Shown one piece after another: positions 9,535 through 18,882 of a stretch of DNA of 37,812 nucleotides. The translations under genes and the position numbers were made by a program. The stretch is from the NCBI GenBank assembly GCA_023262245.1, contig JALRDC010000044.1, positions 1 to 37,812 on the forward strand, in the 5' to 3' direction. Source of the DNA: Flavobacteriaceae bacterium. Lineage in GTDB: Bacteria; Bacteroidota; Bacteroidia; Flavobacteriales; Flavobacteriaceae. Under the pieces are notes generated by a model, which saw only the letters and a list, made by a program, of their open reading frames with translations, did not search any database and was not told the origin of the DNA. Every line of letters starts with the position of its first letter. Positions within the stretch are counted from its first letter, which is position 1.

Positions 9535-10488
9535 ATGGCAGTAGTAGTATATTTAGAATCACAGGAGGGTCAAATAAAAAAAGCAGGATTAGAAGTTGCC
9601 TCTTATGCAAGAGCAATAGCAGATGCTCAAGGCCTAAATGTAGTTGGTGTAGGTTTTAATCTCGAAAATCCCGAGCAACTTAATTCCTTCGGAGTGGACA
9701 AGTTATATTTAATAAATACCCAAGGTGACCAATTTTTTGATATTACCCGATATGGCGAAAGTATAGCAGAAATTGTAACAAAAGAAAATGCAAAACTTTG
9801 CGTGGTATCGTCCTCGGCAAACGGGCGCTATTTGGGACCAATTCTAGCAGCAAAAATTAACGCTGCCTATCTTTCTAATGTAGTATCGCTTCCCTCCCAA
9901 TACGAACCTTTACAAGTAAAACGTTCCTGTTTTACCAACAAAGCATTTAATATAACCCAAAGTCATAAAGAAATTACTGTACTATCCCTATCCTCCAATT
10001 CCTTTGGGCTAAAAGAAAAACCAGGAACCACAGAAGTTATAGAGGGGAGTTATTCTAGCGCAACAACCAGCTTAAAAGTTACTACAGTAGATAAAACCTC
10101 AGATAAAGTCACCATTGCTGATGCAGATATCGTTGTTTCTGGAGGTCGAGGGTTAAAAGGTCCAGAGCACTGGCATTTGATTGAAGACCTAGCGGATGTT
10201 TTAGGTGCTGCTACAGCTTGTTCAAAGCCTGTTTCTGATATGGGGTGGAGACCTCACAGCGAACACGTAGGTCAAACAGGAAAACCTGTCGCCTCAAATT
10301 TGTATATTGCTATAGGTGTTTCCGGAGCCATTCAGCATTTGGCGGGAATTAATTCTTCCAAGGTTAAGGTTGTTATTAACTCTGATCCTGAAGCGCCCTT
10401 TTTTAAAGCAGCAGATTACGGTATTGTTGGTGATGCTTTTGAAGTGGTTCCCAAATTGACAGAAAAATTAAAAGCCCGAAAGGTATAG
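9535..10488 (+). CDS. etfA: Electron transfer flavoprotein alpha subunit
   Basis: C-terminal FAD-binding VVSGGRGLKGPEHW, SKPVSDMGWRPHSEHVGQTGKPVASNLYIAIGVSGAIQHLAGI; follows etfB. Confidence 0.97.
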   Translation: MAVVVYLESQEGQIKKAGLEVASYARAIADAQGLNVVGVGFNLENPEQLNSFGVDKLYLINTQGDQFFDITRYGESIAEIVTKENAKLCVVSSSANGRYLGPILAAKINAAYLSNVVSLPSQYEPLQVKRSCFTNKAFNITQSHKEITVLSLSSNSFGLKEKPGTTEVIEGSYSSATTSLKVTTVDKTSDKVTIADADIVVSGGRGLKGPEHWHLIEDLADVLGAATACSKPVSDMGWRPHSEHVGQTGKPVASNLYIAIGVSGAIQHLAGINSSKVKVVINSDPEAPFFKAADYGIVGDAFEVVPKLTEKLKARKV

Positions 10489-10502
10489 GGATGTAAAAAA
10501 TC

Positions 10503-11201
10503 ATGATTCGAAAAAAAGTGGATACGGTCACTCAGGCTCTTGAAGGAATTCAAAGCGGGATGACAATAATGCTTGGAGGTTTTGGATTATGTGGGATCCC
10601 AGAAAATTTAATCAGTGCTTTAGCACAATCTTCACATAAGAATTTTACTTGTATTTCTGCAAACGTTGGCGTAGATGATTTTGGTTTAGGATTGCTCTTC
10701 AACCAAAAGAAAATAAAAACCATGATTGGATCCTATGTAGGAGAAAATGAAGAATTTGAACGACAAATGTTGTCCAAAGAAATTGATGTCATTTTAACTC
10801 CTATGGGTACACTAGCCGAAAAATGTAGAGCAGCAAAAGTAGGTATCCCAGCTTTTTTCACCCCTGCAGGTTTCGGAACAGAAGTTGCAGAAGGAAAAGA
10901 AATTAGAGCATTTAATGGAAAACAGTACCTACTCGAAACTGCATATCAAGCAGACTTTTCTCTGGTTAAAGCATGGAAGGGTGACGAAACGGGAAATTTA
11001 ATTTTTAAAGGAACAGCAAGAAATTTTAATCCCTTGATGTGTGGAGCTGCAACAATTACTGTTGCTGAGGTTGAGGAATTAGTCCCACCAGGGGCTTTGG
11101 ATCCTAATGAAATTCATACTCCTGGAATTTTTGTAGATCGTATTTTCCAGGGAGAGCAATACGAAAAACGAATTGAAAGACGAACTGTAAAGTACCCATA
11201 G
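10503..11201 (+). CDS. scoA: 3-oxoacid (succinyl-CoA/acetoacetate) CoA-transferase subunit A
   Basis: GMTIMLGGFGLCGIPENLI, SANVGVDDFGLGLL, TPAGFGTEVAEGKE. Confidence 0.94.
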   Translation: MIRKKVDTVTQALEGIQSGMTIMLGGFGLCGIPENLISALAQSSHKNFTCISANVGVDDFGLGLLFNQKKIKTMIGSYVGENEEFERQMLSKEIDVILTPMGTLAEKCRAAKVGIPAFFTPAGFGTEVAEGKEIRAFNGKQYLLETAYQADFSLVKAWKGDETGNLIFKGTARNFNPLMCGAATITVAEVEELVPPGALDPNEIHTPGIFVDRIFQGEQYEKRIERRTVKYP

Positions 11202-11203
11202 AG

Positions 11204-11860
11204 ATGGCATTAAGCAAAAATGATATTGCCAAGCGCATCGCTCAGGAACTTCGTTCTGGATATTATGTTAATCTCGGAATTGGGATACCAACCTTAGTAG
11301 CAAATCATATTCCAAAAAATATAGCGATTGAATTTCAAAGTGAAAATGGAATTCTGGGTATGGGTCCTTTCCCCAAAGAAGGCTCAGAAGATGCAGACCT
11401 TATCAATGCAGGAAAACAAACCATAACAGCTTTGCCTGGAGCAAGTTTTTTTGATTCCGCATTAAGTTTTGGTATGATTCGAGGCAGGCATATTGATTTA
11501 ACCGTATTGGGGGCAATGGAAGTTTCAGAAACGGGAGATATCGCTAATTGGAAAATTCCAGGAAAATTGGTCAAAGGAATGGGAGGAGCAATGGACTTGG
11601 TTTCCTCTGCAGAAAATATTATTGTTGCTATGATGCATACTGATCCAAAGGGAGCCTCCAAACTCAAAACAAAATGTAGTTTACCCTTAACTGGTGTAAA
11701 ATGCGTAAAACGGATCGTAACAAATCTAGCGGTTATAGATATTGTTGCTGAGGGTTTTTTACTAAAAGAAAGAGCTCCCGATGTCACCCTAGAAGAAATA
11801 AAAGAAGCGACAGAGGGTAACTTAATCATTCCCGCTGAAGTACCTGTGGTTAAACTTTAA
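11204..11860 (+). CDS. scoB: 3-oxoacid CoA-transferase subunit B
   Basis: VNLGIGIPTLVANHIP, FQSENGILGMGPFP, catalytic SENG motif; adjacent to subunit A. Confidence 0.95.
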   Translation: MALSKNDIAKRIAQELRSGYYVNLGIGIPTLVANHIPKNIAIEFQSENGILGMGPFPKEGSEDADLINAGKQTITALPGASFFDSALSFGMIRGRHIDLTVLGAMEVSETGDIANWKIPGKLVKGMGGAMDLVSSAENIIVAMMHTDPKGASKLKTKCSLPLTGVKCVKRIVTNLAVIDIVAEGFLLKERAPDVTLEEIKEATEGNLIIPAEVPVVKL

Positions 11861-11931
11861 CTTCACTCGCTCTTTTTAATGAATCGTTTAATTAAGAATT
11901 TAGTATTTTTAATAAATTTTAAAATTCATTT

Positions 11932-12657
11932 ATGACACGCATTTTTATTTATTGTCTATTGTTATTCGTAGCAAGTTGCAATGAGACCCCAAAAAAAGAA
12001 CTCAAAAAAGAAAACGTTCCAGTGGATCAAGAATGGATTTCATTATCTCCAAAAGATAGTTTTGAAGGATGGCATATATTTCAAAATGAAGAAGGGACAA
12101 AAAGCGGATGGACAGTTGAAGAGGGTGTTTTTACTTTTGATAAAGAAAACTCCAAAGGTAAAGGAAATAAGAGTCTGGTTACGGATGCCCTTTTTACAAA
12201 TTTTGAAATTGAATTTGAATGGAAATTATCTCCCAATTCAAACAGCGGGTTTATGTGGGGCGTAAGTGAAGATCCTAAGTACGATCATCCTTTTGTAACA
12301 GGACCTGAAATTCAAATTATTGATGCCGATGTTTATGGTGACGATCCAGAACATCAGGTACATACCGTAGGGGCACTGTACGACATGATACCTCCAACCA
12401 ATATTGTTGCTAAAAAAGCAGGAGCTTGGAACAAATATAACATCACAATAGATCATTCTAAAAATGAAGGAATCATTGTGCTCAATGGATCTGAAATTAA
12501 CCGTTTTCCTTTGTCAGGAGACAAGTGGGATGCACTGGTAAAGAAAAGTAAATTTGCAACTATGGAAGGTTTTGGAAAATTTAAAGAAGGGCGCATCAGC
12601 CTGCAAGATCACCCTGGTGTAATTTCATATAAAAATATTAAGATTAAGAGACTGTAA
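11932..12657 (+). CDS. DUF1080 / 3-keto-disaccharide hydrolase-like lipoprotein
   Basis: Lipoprotein signal (LFVASCNE), FEGWHIFQNEEG, FEIEFEWKLSPNSNSGFMWGVSE, GPEIQIIDAD, GALYDMIPP, jelly-roll DUF1080 pattern. Confidence 0.9.
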   Translation: MTRIFIYCLLLFVASCNETPKKELKKENVPVDQEWISLSPKDSFEGWHIFQNEEGTKSGWTVEEGVFTFDKENSKGKGNKSLVTDALFTNFEIEFEWKLSPNSNSGFMWGVSEDPKYDHPFVTGPEIQIIDADVYGDDPEHQVHTVGALYDMIPPTNIVAKKAGAWNKYNITIDHSKNEGIIVLNGSEINRFPLSGDKWDALVKKSKFATMEGFGKFKEGRISLQDHPGVISYKNIKIKRL

Positions 12658-12658
12658 T

Positions 12659-13003
12659 TTGATTCCGCTTGAAAGATATAAAGGTGTAATACTATCAGGG
12701 GTTTCCGGACTCCTGATAGCAATGCTTTTAATCCCAATGGGATTAAAGCTAGAACACGCTTACAGCTTTCATGCCAAAACAAAAGAATGCAAACACAGTA
12801 AGACCCATATTCACGCTGAGAATTCACATGATGATTTCTTAGACTATTATTTTCAACCTTTAGTTGATGAATCTTCACCTGTTTTTAATTTCAAGACATT
12901 TGAAATCAAAAACATTAAGGTAAATTTTTACCAGCACGTTTTTTATTCAAAACCCTACAAAGGCTTAGGTTTGAGAGCCCCACCAGTATTGCTGTTTTCC
13001 TAG
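12659..13003 (+). CDS. Small His/Cys-containing membrane or exported protein ending in LRAPP
   Basis: TTG start, N-terminal hydrophobic segment, KTKECKHSKTHIHAENSHDDF, C-terminal GLRAPPVLLFS; upstream of lipoprotein plus TonB receptor. Confidence 0.65.
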   Translation: MIPLERYKGVILSGVSGLLIAMLLIPMGLKLEHAYSFHAKTKECKHSKTHIHAENSHDDFLDYYFQPLVDESSPVFNFKTFEIKNIKVNFYQHVFYSKPYKGLGLRAPPVLLFS

Positions 13004-13011
13004 AATAAATA

Positions 13012-13043
13012 GGGTATTAAATTTTATAAAAACTTAATATCCC
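13012..13043. repeat. Imperfect inverted repeat between the small His-rich gene and the lipoprotein gene
   Basis: GGGTATTAA ... TTAATATCCC with a single-base bulge and 13-nt spacer. Confidence 0.5.
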
Positions 13044-13078
13044 AAACAGAAATACATAAATCTTAAAACCAGAATAAA

Positions 13079-13627
13079 ATGAAAATAGTAATTAACCCAA
13101 TCTATAATCTCTTTATACTCTTTCTAACCTTGTCGTTCACCTCTTGTGAAAAAGATACTCCAGAAATAGTTGAGGAACAAGAAGTAATAACAACAGTTAC
13201 AATAGAATTTAAAGCTGCTGATGCCTCTTCGCAAACCTTTAAATGGCAAATGGATCAAGCCAATACGCAAACCATCACATTAAAAACCAATACACCTTAT
13301 GAGGTATCGATTGCTTTTTTAGATGAAAGTGATCCTGGAAATGTTAAGGTTATTACAGAGGAAGTAGCGGAGGAAGCAGACGAACACCAAATATTTTACG
13401 AATTTTCTGATGTTACTGTCTCTTACACCTCGGGAGAAAGTGATGCTTTGGATAGTAATAACAATCCTGTATTTATTCACAGTATTTGGACTGCTAGTTC
13501 CACTGGGACAGGGTTTGCAAGAGCATATTTGATACATGAGCCAACTACAAAAAGCAGTACAACCAGAAATGGTTTTGGGGGTGAGACCGATGTTGCGATA
13601 GATATCCCAATAACTATTGTGGATTAA
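13079..13627 (+). CDS. Hypothetical lipoprotein, acidic/His motif EEADEHQIFYEF
   Basis: Lipoprotein signal LTLSFTSCEKD; ATGA overlap with the TonB receptor downstream. Confidence 0.85.
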   Translation: MKIVINPIYNLFILFLTLSFTSCEKDTPEIVEEQEVITTVTIEFKAADASSQTFKWQMDQANTQTITLKTNTPYEVSIAFLDESDPGNVKVITEEVAEEADEHQIFYEFSDVTVSYTSGESDALDSNNNPVFIHSIWTASSTGTGFARAYLIHEPTTKSSTTRNGFGGETDVAIDIPITIVD

Positions 13628-16050
13628 TGAAGCGCTCTGTTTTTCGGCTTCTAATATTTGTAGTCGTCATTACCCTAAAAGGAAGTCCGATTTTGTATGG
13701 TCAATCATGTAATTATTCTTTAAAAGGGAATATTCTAGATTTGCATGATCAATCTCCTATTTTTGGTGCTCTCATTACAATTGAGGGCACCACTTTTTTT
13801 TCACAAACCGATGAATTTGGTACTTATAATTTTGAAAACCTTTGTCCTGGAACTTATTTATTCTTGATAGAACACCCGCAATGTGATTCATTAAAGCGGA
13901 AAATAACGATTCGCCAAAATCAAGTTTTAAATTTTAAACTGGAACACCATATAAATGAATTGGAAGAAATCACCGTATCTGACTCAAAGTTAGAACAGAT
14001 TACTAATTCTGCCCAAGAAGCCCGACTCAATGCAGATCAAATCTTGGAATATAGTAGTAAAAGCCTTGCTGATGCTTTGAATACACTTTCGGGGGTTTCA
14101 GTTTTACGAACAGGAAATAGTATTGCAAAACCTCTCATTCATGGAATGTACGGAAGTAGGGTGGGTATTGTTTCTAATGGGATGCGACTTAGAGATCAAG
14201 AATGGGGAGCAGACCACGCTCCTAATATTGACCTTAACGCATTTGAAACTATACAAGTAGTTAAAGGCGCTGCTGCTTTAAAATACGGGGGGGATACCCC
14301 TGGGGGAATTATCGTGTTAGCTCCTGCTAAAAAAGTCCTAAAAGACAGTTTATATGGTAATACAGTCCTGAATATGGAAACCAATGGCCGTGGCGGAAGT
14401 ATCTCGTCAAGGTGGGTTAAAACCTTTAAATCAGGTTTTTATTATAGTGGTCAACTAACAGCAAAAAGGTTCGGAGACTTTCAAGCTCCAAATTATAATT
14501 TGACAAATACAGGACTTCAAGAAGGGAATCTATCCTTTAAACTAGGAAGTAATAGAATTGTTGAAGGATGGGAGTTTAATTATTCGCGTTTTTCTAATGA
14601 GGTAGGCATTCTGCGTGCCGCTCATATTGGCAATATACAAGATCTCGCAACAGCATTGGCGTCAAATATTCCTTTGAGAGTGAACCCTTTCACCTACGAC
14701 ATTAATGCTCCAAAACAACAAGGAACCCACCAAAACATTCAAATTTCGTATTTCTCAACTACTAAAAATCAAGCAAAATGGAAATGGGAATATAGTTATC
14801 AAATAAACCAAAGAAAAGAATTTGATGTTAGGAGAGGAACTCGTTCAGAGCTCGCTGCCATTGACTTAAAACTCCAAACCCATGCGCTTTCTGGGAATTA
14901 TACATGGAAGAAATTCGAAAATTGGAAATATGAATGGGGAATTAACAGTTTACTACAAGACAATTTTTCAAATCCTAACACAGGAGTAAAACGATTAATC
15001 CCCGATCATTTAAAAATTGAATTGGGAAGCTATATCCTTGGTGTTTACAAGCCAAATAATATGTTTAGTTGGGATTGGGGACTTCGACTGGATGGTGTAC
15101 TTATAGATGCACTAAAATATTATGATGAAAGAGATTGGATCGAAAGAGGTTATGCAGATGAATTTGAACTTTTTGAAATTCAAGACATGGGGACACAACT
15201 ATTAACTAATCCAAAGTTTAACTTTCTTAATATTGCTGGTCAAACTGGAGTGGTATTTGGTTTCGGAAAAGGTTTTGAGTCTAACGTGTCTTACATTCTA
15301 TCTCAGCGAGCACCAAATGCGTCAGAATTGTTTAGCGATGGGTTGCATCATTCTTTAGCAACAATAGAATACGGTAACTTAAGATTACAAAAAGAAACAA
15401 TACACAAACTGCTTTTAGGGGTGTCTAAGACATCAGATTCATTTCAAACCACAATCTCACCTTATGTTTCAAAAGCAAAAAATTATATCTTCATAGTTCC
15501 CAGAGGACTAGAGCAAACCATAAGGGGTGCTTTTCCTTTTTGGCAATATGACGCAACCAATGCCTTGTTTTTTGGAATCGATTTAAATGCTGATTTAGAT
15601 TTAAGTCCAGAATTGAATTTTAATTGGTCAGCATCCTACACTTATGCTCAAGATTTAGAGGCCAATTTACCCTTAATTTCAATCCCTCCATTTAACAGTA
15701 CTCAAAAAATAAAATATACTTCGAATTCAAAAAAATGGGATTTGGAAATAGCCCACCAAAGGGTATCAAAACAATTGCGATTTCCAGACAATAATTTTAA
15801 ATTCAATACTATTAAAATGGGTACTATAGTACCCGAAACAGTAGATATAAGTACCCCTCCCGAGAGTTTTAACAAGTTAGATATGATTTTTTCATTATAT
15901 TTGAAAAGAAGCAAAATCCTCAAAAGCTACCTAAAAGTGATGATTAAAAACATTACAAACAATGACTACAGAGACTACCTTAATCGATTCAGGTATTACG
16001 CTGCAGAAAACGGCAGGAATATCCAATTGCAACTAAATTTTATTTATTAA
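13627..16050 (+). CDS. TonB-dependent receptor (probable metal or metallophore receptor)
   Basis: Carboxypeptidase-regulatory-like N-terminus (GALITIEGTTFFSQTDEFGTYNFENL), plug domain with GMYGSRVGIVSNGMRLRDQEWGADHAPNIDL, VVKGAAALKYGGDTPGGIIVL, terminal beta strand ending in F-I-Y. Confidence 0.92.
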   Translation: MKRSVFRLLIFVVVITLKGSPILYGQSCNYSLKGNILDLHDQSPIFGALITIEGTTFFSQTDEFGTYNFENLCPGTYLFLIEHPQCDSLKRKITIRQNQVLNFKLEHHINELEEITVSDSKLEQITNSAQEARLNADQILEYSSKSLADALNTLSGVSVLRTGNSIAKPLIHGMYGSRVGIVSNGMRLRDQEWGADHAPNIDLNAFETIQVVKGAAALKYGGDTPGGIIVLAPAKKVLKDSLYGNTVLNMETNGRGGSISSRWVKTFKSGFYYSGQLTAKRFGDFQAPNYNLTNTGLQEGNLSFKLGSNRIVEGWEFNYSRFSNEVGILRAAHIGNIQDLATALASNIPLRVNPFTYDINAPKQQGTHQNIQISYFSTTKNQAKWKWEYSYQINQRKEFDVRRGTRSELAAIDLKLQTHALSGNYTWKKFENWKYEWGINSLLQDNFSNPNTGVKRLIPDHLKIELGSYILGVYKPNNMFSWDWGLRLDGVLIDALKYYDERDWIERGYADEFELFEIQDMGTQLLTNPKFNFLNIAGQTGVVFGFGKGFESNVSYILSQRAPNASELFSDGLHHSLATIEYGNLRLQKETIHKLLLGVSKTSDSFQTTISPYVSKAKNYIFIVPRGLEQTIRGAFPFWQYDATNALFFGIDLNADLDLSPELNFNWSASYTYAQDLEANLPLISIPPFNSTQKIKYTSNSKKWDLEIAHQRVSKQLRFPDNNFKFNTIKMGTIVPETVDISTPPESFNKLDMIFSLYLKRSKILKSYLKVMIKNITNNDYRDYLNRFRYYAAENGRNIQLQLNFIY

Positions 16051-16059
16051 ATAAATTAG

Positions 16060-16734
16060 TTGATTTTGAAAATTAGTCCCCTTATTTTATTTCTAGTAAT
16101 TACCTTTTTGGATAGCTACTTAGTTGGTTCTGGTCAAGAACTCTATCAAAAGTTCATTGAGCCCTTAATTACGCCCACCCTATTTATATATTATTGGGTT
16201 AATTCACCTGAAAAAAGCACAAGTCTCATCACGGTTTTTTTATTTCTTTGGACAGGAGATCTTTTACTTCTTTTTGAAACGTCTGATTTACATTTAAAAT
16301 GGTCTGTATTTTGTTATTTTGTCGTGCAAATATTTTTGATTTTGCATTTCTTTAAATACTTCAAAGGCTACTCTCTTAGAGAACACCTTCTAGGGGTATT
16401 GTTATATGGATCTTATTTAGTGGTTTTTTTAAATCATGTTTACATATCTTTAGACGATATGCGTATTCATGGTGTTGTTTATGGTCTTACGCTTTCTTTT
16501 CTAGGAAGTTTTACAATCATGTGGTTATTAAAACAGTATACCAAGCCCATTGCTTTACTGACCAGTGGCCTTTTTATTTTCTCTATTCGTGACGTATTAA
16601 TTACCTACAATAAACGCTATTTTGAGGAAGAATTTTTTACCTTTCCAGTTCCTTTGTTGCACGCTATTGGTTTTTTATTGATTGTTCAAAGTTTCCTTTT
16701 GTTGGAACAAAAACGATTCTCATCTTCGGGCTAA
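16060..16734 (+). CDS. YhhN-like multi-pass membrane protein
   Basis: Multiple hydrophobic helices, LWTGDLLLLF motif, TTG start, close spacing after the TonB receptor. Confidence 0.65.
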   Translation: MILKISPLILFLVITFLDSYLVGSGQELYQKFIEPLITPTLFIYYWVNSPEKSTSLITVFLFLWTGDLLLLFETSDLHLKWSVFCYFVVQIFLILHFFKYFKGYSLREHLLGVLLYGSYLVVFLNHVYISLDDMRIHGVVYGLTLSFLGSFTIMWLLKQYTKPIALLTSGLFIFSIRDVLITYNKRYFEEEFFTFPVPLLHAIGFLLIVQSFLLLEQKRFSSSG

Positions 16735-16744
16735 ATTTAAAGGA

Positions 16745-17299
16745 ATGTTTATTAAGATTAGATGTTTTGCTTTTTTGATGTTAACTTCTTATGCAATAAA
16801 TGCACAAGATAACTTTAAAACGGAAGGTTTATACAACGACCCATCTGTGGAGACGCAAAGAGCATTTGTTGAAGAAATACTCTACATAGCGGGGTATGTG
16901 CCCGAATATATTCAGATCTATCAAACGCTTCCCAATAACGCTCATGTTTATCGTGTTAAATTAGATTCAGTAACAGGAGGATTTATGTTTGTGCGTTGGG
17001 ATAAAGAAAAAAAAGAACATTTTATTGCCAACAAAATGATAGATCCAGGGCTTTATTACAATTTGAAGACAGCCAGAGAGATTATGCGGAAACAAACTAA
17101 AAAGGCCAGTTTTGATGTAGAGGACGCTGCACTACAAGCTGCAGACCAAGAACAAATTAATGATACAGACCTTTTAGAGTTACGATCGCTATACGACAAG
17201 AGAGAACAAGAAAAAAAGAATTTAATTAATGAAGCTGAATTAAAAATTCAACAAAAAGAACAACGTAAAATTGAACGAAAAAATTCTAAAAAAAATTAA
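16745..17299 (+). CDS. Secreted hypothetical protein with charged coiled-coil-like C-terminus
   Basis: Signal peptide (RCFAFLMLTSYAINAQ), conserved-looking globular part, Lys/Glu-rich tail. Start set at ATG 16745. Confidence 0.75.
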   Translation: MFIKIRCFAFLMLTSYAINAQDNFKTEGLYNDPSVETQRAFVEEILYIAGYVPEYIQIYQTLPNNAHVYRVKLDSVTGGFMFVRWDKEKKEHFIANKMIDPGLYYNLKTAREIMRKQTKKASFDVEDAALQAADQEQINDTDLLELRSLYDKREQEKKNLINEAELKIQQKEQRKIERKNSKKN

Positions 17300-17323
17300 A
17301 TTTTAAAAAATAATCTTGAATAT

Positions 17324-17539
17324 TTATTCATCAATATTTTCAAAAAATTCAGAAATTTTTATTTCTAGACCATCACAAATTTTTTTTAAATAACTTATAG
17401 ATATGTTTGTTTCTCCTTTTTCAATTAGTGAAGCATATTTTCTATCTATATCAATAAGCATTGCTAGTTTTTCTTGAGACAATCCCTTCCTTTTTCTTAA
17501 TTGCTTGATTTCTTTGGATACCTTTTTTAAGAACTCCAT
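17324..17539 (-). CDS. XRE-family HTH transcriptional regulator
   Basis: EIKQLRKRKGLSQEKLAMLIDIDRKYASLIEKGETNISISYLKKICDGL - classic HTH_XRE. Confidence 0.9.
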   Translation of the reverse strand: MEFLKKVSKEIKQLRKRKGLSQEKLAMLIDIDRKYASLIEKGETNISISYLKKICDGLEIKISEFFENIDE

Positions 17540-17740
17540 ATTAAATATAATTGTAATAATTTTTGAAACATTAAAATCTACAAAAAAAAAGGAAACTTTC
17601 TATTGTATTAAAATACCACGGATTGAAGTACATTGATTTTTTTATTCTGACTCAGTATATTTCTGCGTTATCCGATAGTACTCAAATCATTTTCAAGCCA
17701 ATTTCATCTTAAGTGGAAGGGAGTATTGAATCAATGAATA

Positions 17741-18454
17741 ATGAAGTTAGAAAAGATGAAAAATTCGTTAAACAAAATTTTATCTGTAGTTGTAATTTTA
17801 GCACTGGCAATCAGTTTCATTTCAAATGATAGGGAAAGTGTCTCCTATATTGTTTTAGCAACGCTACTGAATCTAAGCTATTTGTTTTATTACAAATCAA
17901 GTACCTCCTATCGATCAATGATTTTGGATTTAGCTATTTTCTTCTATATGATTGCAGATATACTTTTATTTTTAAGCACTTCAGGTAATGTTTTTTTTCA
18001 AATAGGTGTTTTATTGATGAGCTTAGAAACAATTCTGTTTACATATCTCATATTTGGTTGCTCAGAAAAAATTAAAACACAATATTATTTTATAGGTCCT
18101 ATTTTATTATTGCCCTATTTTATGATCATGTTTTCTCATGTAAGTGAAAGTTTGGAAAGTCTTACTTGGTTAATTTTGTTGGAGATTATTGTGACTCTAA
18201 TTTTAGCCACTTTTTCTTTTGCCCATTTTGCTAAATCTCCCACTTTAATAGACAGCTTTGCCTTGCTAGGCGCAATTTTTTTAGCACTGAATGAGCTTTT
18301 ATCGGGTTACAATTTTTTTTATTACCAACAAAGATATTTTACCTACGAACTCACTGTTACTAGCATTTTATACCACCTTTTTATCCTCACTTTTTTAATC
18401 AATAAATTAGGACATAAAGAGGTGTTATTCTATCGGAATAATAAGGACCTCTAG
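17741..18454 (+). CDS. Multi-pass membrane protein, related to the 16060-16734 protein
   Basis: Hydrophobic helices, shared C-terminal pattern (YN...RYF.xE...HxFxxxxFL). Start could be 17741 or ATG 17756. Confidence 0.7.
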   Translation: MKLEKMKNSLNKILSVVVILALAISFISNDRESVSYIVLATLLNLSYLFYYKSSTSYRSMILDLAIFFYMIADILLFLSTSGNVFFQIGVLLMSLETILFTYLIFGCSEKIKTQYYFIGPILLLPYFMIMFSHVSESLESLTWLILLEIIVTLILATFSFAHFAKSPTLIDSFALLGAIFLALNELLSGYNFFYYQQRYFTYELTVTSILYHLFILTFLINKLGHKEVLFYRNNKDL

Positions 18455-18882
18455 CCAAAAGAAACTGTAAGGGTAGTTCCCTCTAATTTACTTTGATAAC
18501 AATTCAGAGAACCGCTACATTCATTAGAATAAGAATTATTGTGATATTGACAAGTAAACTCGTTACCATCATAAACCCAACGATCTCGATTACCTTGATG
18601 TGGACAACGATTATCAAAAACTCTTATAACACTACTACTTATTCTTACCATTAGAAGGTTTTCTGCGGTATAATTTAGCCAACCACCTATTTCTGAGAGA
18701 GCTGAAAATGTACTATCGCTTATATTCAAGATTAAGGGTCCAGTTCGGGCAACACCAGAGTTTTGGGAAGTTAGTATTGGGTCCTCTTCTTCAGAAGAAC
18801 AAGCTTCTAATAAAGGGATCCCAAGTGCTGCGAGAACAATGGGCTTACAAGCGGTTTTCAAAAAATTTCTTCTATTTTCCAT
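18451..18882 (-). CDS. Rieske [2Fe-2S] domain lipoprotein/Tat substrate
   Basis: Twin-arginine start MENRRNFLKTA, lipobox-like LLEAC, Rieske ligands CPHQG ... CQYHNNSY. Confidence 0.9.
   Translation of the reverse strand: MENRRNFLKTACKPIVLAALGIPLLEACSSEEEDPILTSQNSGVARTGPLILNISDSTFSALSEIGGWLNYTAENLLMVRISSSVIRVFDNRCPHQGNRDRWVYDGNEFTCQYHNNSYSNECSGSLNCYQSKLEGTTLTVSFG

Noticed and set aside
11335-11829. 164-aa minus-strand ORF opposite scoB
   Set aside because: Fully antisense to a well-supported CoA-transferase gene; composition looks like a reverse-frame shadow ORF.
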